Shown here piece by piece: positions 60,287-64,000 of a stretch of 64,000 nt of DNA. Both the position numbers and the translations under genes were made by a program. The notes below the pieces were generated by a model that saw only the letters and a program-made list of their open reading frames with translations, did no database searches and was not told the origin of the DNA. The stretch is from Bacillota bacterium. Its GTDB lineage: Bacteria > Bacillota > Clostridia > Oscillospirales > Ruminococcaceae. Where the stretch lies: contig JAEYXR010000011.1 of NCBI GenBank assembly GCA_023431215.1, forward strand, positions 27,749 to 91,748. The letters run 5' to 3'. How positions within the stretch are numbered: position 1 is the stretch's first letter; the number at the start of each line of letters is the position of its first letter.

Positions 60287-61306
60287 TTATGTTAGCTGAA
60301 TAAGATGTTCTGGCGAAATATCATCCAGCTTGGAGCATCCGGCTAAAATCATGGCTTCCTCCAGCTGTGCTTTCAGCATATCGGTATAAGCCTTGACCCC
60401 CTGAACACCTCCGCCAAAGGCGGCAATGGCATAGGGGCGGCCAATGAGGACACCCTCAGCCCCCAAAGCTCTTGCTTTAAAGAGGTCGGCACCGGTGCGG
60501 AAGCCGCCGTCCACCAAAATATGCAGATCTTTGCCAACGGCACGACGAATGTCTGCCAGTACGTCACAGGTGGCAGGCAAATCCTCCAGTGTGCGTCCAC
60601 CGTGGTTGGAAACCACAATACCGTAGGCTCCGGCCTCGGCAGCCTTGATTGCACCTTGGGGGGTCATAATACCCTTCAGCAGAAAGGGGAGGGAAGTTGA
60701 AGAAATAATTTCTCTTAAAGCGGAAACACTACAGGCAGCAACAGGAACCCCCAGCTCCCGCAGCTTACCAAAGGCTACAGCGTCAATGTCCATTGCCAGT
60801 GCGGTGGCACCGGCTGCTTCGGCTGTGCGTATTTTTGGTACAGACAACTCTGCAGGCAGCGGTTTCATGGTGGGAATACCCACACCTGCTGCAGCAATAT
60901 GGGGCAAGGGATTGGTAAAAAACTCTGCCTTAATGCCATCTCCGGTAAAAGCGGCACAGCCTGCGTCTGCACATCCTTGTACAATGGCGTGGTTATACTC
61001 GTCCTCGGTAATGGCAGAGGTATAGCTACCTGCAACGTTGGCAATAGGTGCTGCAAATACCGGGGCTGTAAAGGTGCGTCCAAACAGTGCTACGGTAGTA
61101 TCTATAGGGCCTTCCTCATAAATGGTATCCATTCGAATGCCAATTTTTTTAAGCTGCTGGTAGTTGCGCATAAAGCCCAGACCTGAACCTGCACCGCCGG
61201 GGCCGGGGCTGATAAACCGGCAACCCTGACCGTCGCAAACACGGCATACCTTGCATTTTGGTGCCATCTTGTCCCGTGCATTTGCTAAAATTTCTGCGTA
61301 AGACAT
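60287..61306 (-). CDS. FMN-dependent alpha-hydroxy-acid oxidizing protein with N-terminal Cys cluster
   Basis: The 339-residue protein has the TIM-barrel of the lactate/glycolate oxidase family: FAAPIANVAGS near the start, LLKGIMTPQGA with the substrate Lys, VSNHGGRTLE with the active-site His and Arg, and VDGGFRTGADLFKA for the phosphate of FMN. Before the barrel lies CKVCRVCDGQGC, a C-x2-C-x2-C-x4-C group (Cys18, 21, 24, 29) that could hold an iron-sulfur cluster and link the flavin to an electron carrier. The start at 61306 has AGGAGG 6 bases ahead. The DUF1858 gene lies just upstream in the same direction. Confidence 0.88.
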   Translation of the reverse strand: MSYAEILANARDKMAPKCKVCRVCDGQGCRFISPGPGGAGSGLGFMRNYQQLKKIGIRMDTIYEEGPIDTTVALFGRTFTAPVFAAPIANVAGSYTSAITEDEYNHAIVQGCADAGCAAFTGDGIKAEFFTNPLPHIAAAGVGIPTMKPLPAELSVPKIRTAEAAGATALAMDIDAVAFGKLRELGVPVAACSVSALREIISSTSLPFLLKGIMTPQGAIKAAEAGAYGIVVSNHGGRTLEDLPATCDVLADIRRAVGKDLHILVDGGFRTGADLFKARALGAEGVLIGRPYAIAAFGGGVQGVKAYTDMLKAQLEEAMILAGCSKLDDISPEHLIQLT

Positions 61307-61397
61307 AGTTGTCCTCCTATCAAGTGTTCCCCGCAAAAAAAGCATGAAATTATGGGTTCTGTTTTGTTGGGGAAGTAAGATACAGCAAAACTTATTC

Positions 61398-61592
61398 CTA
61401 GTCGGCGGCCTTGTTCAATGCCTCCATCAGCTTATCTATATCCATGCCATGGACGGTAGCGCCCTGCTCAATATTTTCAAAATGTGCAGCAGCACAGCCA
61501 ATACAGCCCATGCCAAAAGAGCGAAACACCTCTTGAGTTTTGGGGTATTTCTGTGCTACTTCCATAATACCCATATCCTTGGTAATTTTCAT
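61398..61592 (-). CDS. DUF1858 (hybrid-cluster-associated redox disulfide) protein
   Basis: The 64-residue protein matches the DUF1858 unit: ITKDMGIMEVAQKYPKTQEV, then GMGCIGCAAAHFENIEQGA with a CxxC, and GMDIDKLMEALN. Such small proteins are linked to iron-sulfur or hybrid-cluster redox enzymes and may pass electrons or sulfur by a disulfide. It lies 91 bases upstream of the oxidase gene on the minus strand, so the two may be a functional pair. Confidence 0.88.
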   Translation of the reverse strand: MKITKDMGIMEVAQKYPKTQEVFRSFGMGCIGCAAAHFENIEQGATVHGMDIDKLMEALNKAAD

Positions 61593-61725
61593 TTTTTTGC
61601 ATCCTTTCTGTGTAACAGCTTTATGTGTGATTTGGGTAAAGTATACTTCTTTAGGGTATTACTGTCAAGAAAGTATCATTAGTCTGACTTATATTCAGCA
61701 GTAATATTCCATATAAAATGATTGG

Positions 61726-61754
61726 TTGACAATTGGTCTTTGGAAACGTATAAT
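61726..61754 (+). promoter_or_regulatory. Consensus SigA promoter upstream of pyrG
   Basis: TTGACA (61726-61731) and TATAAT (61749-61754) are perfect and 17 bases apart. The start would lie near 61761, 440 bases before the pyrG ATG, giving a very long leader or a separate small RNA. Confidence 0.85.
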
Positions 61755-61759
61755 AACCG

Positions 61760-61905
61760 CTATGGAAAGTGATGTATGATGAAATTATATAAGCAAAAAA
61801 TACCCCCAAAATATCAAAATCAACTAAATAAAGATAAGAACAAAGGCGTTCTTCCAAGGATGATTGATACCGGTCACCCTTTGGATGAACGCCCTTTTTA
61901 TTTGG
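61760..61905 (+). ncRNA. Candidate small RNA or attenuator leader before pyrG
   Basis: From the consensus promoter to the first terminator is about 145 bases with no convincing gene. The terminator stem GGCGTTC-TTCCAAGG (from 61845) pairs with CCTTTGGAT-GAACGCC (to 61893), followed by CTTTTTATTT. An 86-codon frame crosses both hairpins of the leader (61776-62036) but lacks a ribosome binding site and is not called. A free small RNA and a pyrG attenuator are both possible. No G-run for the CTP-sensing slippage of B. subtilis pyrG is seen at the start site. Confidence 0.45.
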
Positions 61906-61959
61906 TTCAAAGGCTTACCAAAACCGCTGCGCTACAGACCACCACTGTGGCTCTCCCTT

Positions 61960-62001
61960 GCGCCCCTCTCGGCAGCTGCCACGGGGGCGCTTTCTCTTTT
62001 T
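61960..62001 (+). terminator. Second terminator-like hairpin in the pyrG leader
   Basis: GCGCCCC (61960-61966) pairs with GGGGCGC (61984-61990), with an inner GGCAGCTGCC palindrome, followed by TTTCTCTTTTT. The 200 bases between it and pyrG show nothing else. Confidence 0.7.
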
Positions 62002-62204
62002 GTGGGGGCACCTTGATGGATAAAGATACTATCTAAATATCATCTAGGGCAAGATTTGTACTGACACGTTTGAAGCACATAAACACGGTCCACAATATCA
62101 AAAAGCAGGGAAGGTACCTAGAGGCGATGAAGGATGGTGTACAGCACCTGCATACATAGCGAGTTTTTTGAGAGGGGATACTACCCCGGAAAGGATGGAG
62201 AAAC

Positions 62205-63806
62205 ATGGATAAAAAGTATATTTTTGTAACAGGCGGCGTTGTGTCCGGTCTGGGCAAGGGCATTACTGCAGCGTCTTTGGGGCGGCTTTTAAAAGCAAGG
62301 GGGTTAAAGGTAGCGTCGCAGAAGCTGGACCCTTATATTAACGTAGACCCCGGTACCATGAGCCCCTACCAGCATGGCGAGGTGTTTGTCACCGAGGACG
62401 GTGCCGAAACAGATCTGGATTTGGGCCACTACGAACGCTTTATTGATGAGGACTTAAACCAGTATTCCAACCTGACAACCGGTAAGGTTTACTGGAATGT
62501 ACTGACCAAAGAGCGCAACGGAGAATATTTGGGTGAAACCGTTCAGGTAATTCCCCATATTACCGGTGAAATCAAATCATTTATTTATTCTGTGGGTAAA
62601 AAAAGTGATGCGGACGTTATTATCACCGAAATTGGCGGCACCATCGGCGACATAGAAAGCCAGCCTTTCCTGGAGGCCATCCGCCAGGTGTCATTGGAAG
62701 TGGGCAGGCAAAACTGCATTTTTATCCATGTTACCTTGGTGCCCTATCTGCGCAGCTCCGGCGAGCATAAGTCTAAGCCCACTCAACACTCGGTACGGGA
62801 GCTTATGGGCCTTGGCATCAGCCCTAACATCATTGTATTGCGCTGCGATGAGCCGGTGGATGAAAGCATCCGTCAAAAGATTTCACTGTTTTGCAATGTG
62901 CCCCAGGATTGTGTCATAGAAAATCTTACCGTACCTGTTTTGTACGAGGCACCCATGATGCTGGAGCGGCAGCACATGGCAGATATTGTCTGCCGAGAAC
63001 TGGGCATAAAGGCACCTGCCCCCGATCTCAGCGACTGGCAGGCTACCTTGGACCGCATTGCATCCCGCACCAAGCACACCACCATTGCGCTGGTGGGCAA
63101 ATATGTACAGCTTCATGATGCGTATCTTTCGGTGGCAGAAGCGCTGCGTCATGCCGGTTACGAAAACAGTGCTGTCATTGATATCCGCTGGATTGATGCG
63201 GAGGAGATTACTGAGCAAACAGTGGCCGAAAAACTGGCAGGCTGCAACGGCATTTTGGTTCCGGGCGGCTTTGGAGACAGGGGCATTGAGGGCAAAATTT
63301 TGGCAGGCAGTTATGCTCGTAAAAACAATATTCCCTATTTGGGTATTTGTTTGGGAATGCAGACTGCGGTTATCGGCTTTGCCCGTGATGTGCTGGGTCT
63401 AAAGGATGCCAACTCCAGCGAATTTGACCCCGAAGGCGCGCACTCTGTGATTGACCTCATGCCCGACCAGCACGGAAATCTGCCCAAAGGTGGCACCATG
63501 CGGCTAGGTGCCTGGCCCTGCCATCTGGCACAGGACAGCATCAGCATGTCCGCTTATGGGCAGCAGGATATTTCGGAGCGTCACCGCCACCGGTATGAAT
63601 TTAACAACGCCTACCGTGAGGCCATGGAGGCCGCGGGTCTGCGCATTGTGGGTACCTCCCCCGATGGACGCCTGGTGGAATCCATTGAAGTGCCTGCCTG
63701 CCGTTTCTTTGTGGCGGTGCAATATCACCCTGAGTTTAAAAGCCGTCCCAACAAGGCGCATCCCATTTTCCGTGAGTTTATCCGTGCTTACTTACAAGAA
63801 AAATAA
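62205..63806 (+). CDS. pyrG: CTP synthase
   Basis: PyrG aminates UTP to CTP with glutamine and ATP. The 533-residue protein has the synthetase domain start [17 protein letters not shown] with the P-loop, [15 protein letters not shown], and [11 protein letters not shown]. The glutamine amidotransferase domain has LGICLGMQ (nucleophilic Cys) and the closing [13 protein letters not shown] (His-Glu). GGAGAAAC precedes ATG 62205. The long leader with two terminators suggests nucleotide-linked attenuation. Confidence 0.97.
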   Translation: MDKKYIFVTGGVVSGLGKGITAASLGRLLKARGLKVASQKLDPYINVDPGTMSPYQHGEVFVTEDGAETDLDLGHYERFIDEDLNQYSNLTTGKVYWNVLTKERNGEYLGETVQVIPHITGEIKSFIYSVGKKSDADVIITEIGGTIGDIESQPFLEAIRQVSLEVGRQNCIFIHVTLVPYLRSSGEHKSKPTQHSVRELMGLGISPNIIVLRCDEPVDESIRQKISLFCNVPQDCVIENLTVPVLYEAPMMLERQHMADIVCRELGIKAPAPDLSDWQATLDRIASRTKHTTIALVGKYVQLHDAYLSVAEALRHAGYENSAVIDIRWIDAEEITEQTVAEKLAGCNGILVPGGFGDRGIEGKILAGSYARKNNIPYLGICLGMQTAVIGFARDVLGLKDANSSEFDPEGAHSVIDLMPDQHGNLPKGGTMRLGAWPCHLAQDSISMSAYGQQDISERHRHRYEFNNAYREAMEAAGLRIVGTSPDGRLVESIEVPACRFFVAVQYHPEFKSRPNKAHPIFREFIRAYLQEK

Positions 63807-63817
63807 AAAAGAACTGC

Positions 63818-63861
63818 TGCAGCAAAAGACCATGGGCTATTTGCCCATGGTCTTTTGCTGC
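63818..63861. terminator. Hairpin after pyrG
   Basis: GCAGCAAAAGACCATGGGC pairs exactly with GCCCATGGTCTTTTGCTGC around TATTT. There is no T-run after it, but it lies between converging genes and can act on both strands. Confidence 0.75.
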
Positions 63862-63878
63862 AATTGCCAAGAGAAAAA

Positions 63879-63911
63879 AATCGCCCTGAGCGGAGAACTC
63901 AGAGCGATTAT
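63879..63911 (-). terminator. Terminator of the minus-strand gene at the window end
   Basis: On the minus strand ATCGCTCTGAG pairs with CTCAGGGCGAT around TTCTCCG, followed by seven T. Confidence 0.88.
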
Positions 63912-63943
63912 AAGTGTGTATAGCTAGGTTAAGGAGCTAAGGC

Positions 63944-64000
63944 TTATTTCTTGAGAGAAACAGCAGCAGCAGAAACCAGAGCAACTACAGCCAGAGCGGT
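63944..64000 (-). CDS. C-terminal end of a surface or membrane-anchored protein (partial)
   Basis: Only 18 residues and the stop are inside the window: a hydrophobic run TALAVVALVSAAAVSLKK ending in two Lys. This is the end expected for a sortase-anchored or C-terminally membrane-anchored protein, where a helix is followed by a basic tail. The rest of the gene, including any LPxTG-like motif, lies beyond position 64000. A strong terminator follows the stop. Confidence 0.55.
   Translation of the reverse strand, partial: TALAVVALVSAAAVSLKK

Noticed and set aside
61776..62036. 86-codon frame in the pyrG leader
   Set aside because: It runs through two terminator hairpins, lacks a ribosome binding site and shows no domain. 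It is treated as part of a leader or repeat.
1..64000. CRISPR array, rRNA operon, intact IS element or prophage
   Set aside because: No regularly spaced repeats, rRNA sequence, transposase or phage structural gene was found on either strand.

Overview
The window looks like a chromosomal segment of an anaerobic, spore-forming Clostridia member of the Oscillospiraceae/Ruminococcaceae type. Base composition is mixed, close to balanced in genes and AT-rich between them. The signs are a SpoIID sporulation lytic transglycosylase, an ECF transporter core (ecfA1-ecfA2-ecfT) next to truA, a glycyl-radical pyruvate formate-lyase pair, a zinc-finger Clp ATPase of the ClpE type, a T-box cysS leader, strong GGAGG ribosome binding sites and many U-tailed terminators. 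Nothing identifies a species. No rRNA, CRISPR array, intact insertion sequence or prophage was seen.

Layout. 1-7.8 kb: the end of a YdcF-like gene, rimO, pgsA, a cysteine-type T-box leader over a frameshifted GNAT gene and cysS, a small membrane peptide that resembles an isolated sortase sorting signal, a TauE/SafE permease, a VOC protein, and on the minus strand a CaCA cation exchanger behind a probable yybP-ykoY (Mn2+) riboswitch. 7.8-8.8 kb: one intact tRNA-Val among tandemly repeated, decayed tRNA-Val copies. 8.8-22.4 kb: ruvCAB, glmM, a methyltransferase, ecfA1A2T, truA, a DUF5711-like protein, a CvpA protein, a second CDP-alcohol phosphatidyltransferase and clpE. 22.8-26.9 kb: a three-gene MacB-like ABC system whose middle gene is an anchored multi-Ig surface protein instead of a MacA adaptor. 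27.5-30.8 kb: an ECF sigma factor with a probable membrane anti-sigma partner, spoIID and two tRNA-Ser genes.

31.0-39.5 kb is an accessory-looking catabolic island. Two paralogous FAD-dependent oxidoreductases, a YkvI-type transporter, a complete TRAP transporter (DctP, DctQ, DctM) and an IclR regulator surround a divergent promoter region that carries a perfect 7-3-7 palindrome and a consensus promoter. Uptake by TRAP, cytoplasmic flavoenzyme chemistry and IclR control of an unknown organic acid or sugar acid is the simplest reading. 39.7-49.7 kb is an envelope region: a SGNH hydrolase, a transglutaminase-like lipoprotein, a 1661-residue alpha-2-macroglobulin-like protein that lacks the thioester Cys, a MEMO-like protein carried as a lipoprotein, and another lipoprotein.

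49.7-64 kb returns to central functions: purA and rmuC on the minus strand; pflB-pflA behind a ZTP (pfl) riboswitch; a CorA-type channel; a CDF transporter with an unusual metal site; a DUF1697 protein; a lipoprotein; a DUF1858 Cys protein with an alpha-hydroxy-acid oxidase that has its own N-terminal Cys cluster; pyrG behind a long leader with two terminators; and the 3' end of a minus-strand surface protein gene. The clearest regulatory RNAs are the T-box (Cys), the ZTP riboswitch and the probable Mn2+ riboswitch. The best candidates for undescribed biology are the flavoenzyme/TRAP/IclR island, the three-gene ABC/Ig system, and the A2M/MEMO lipoprotein cluster.
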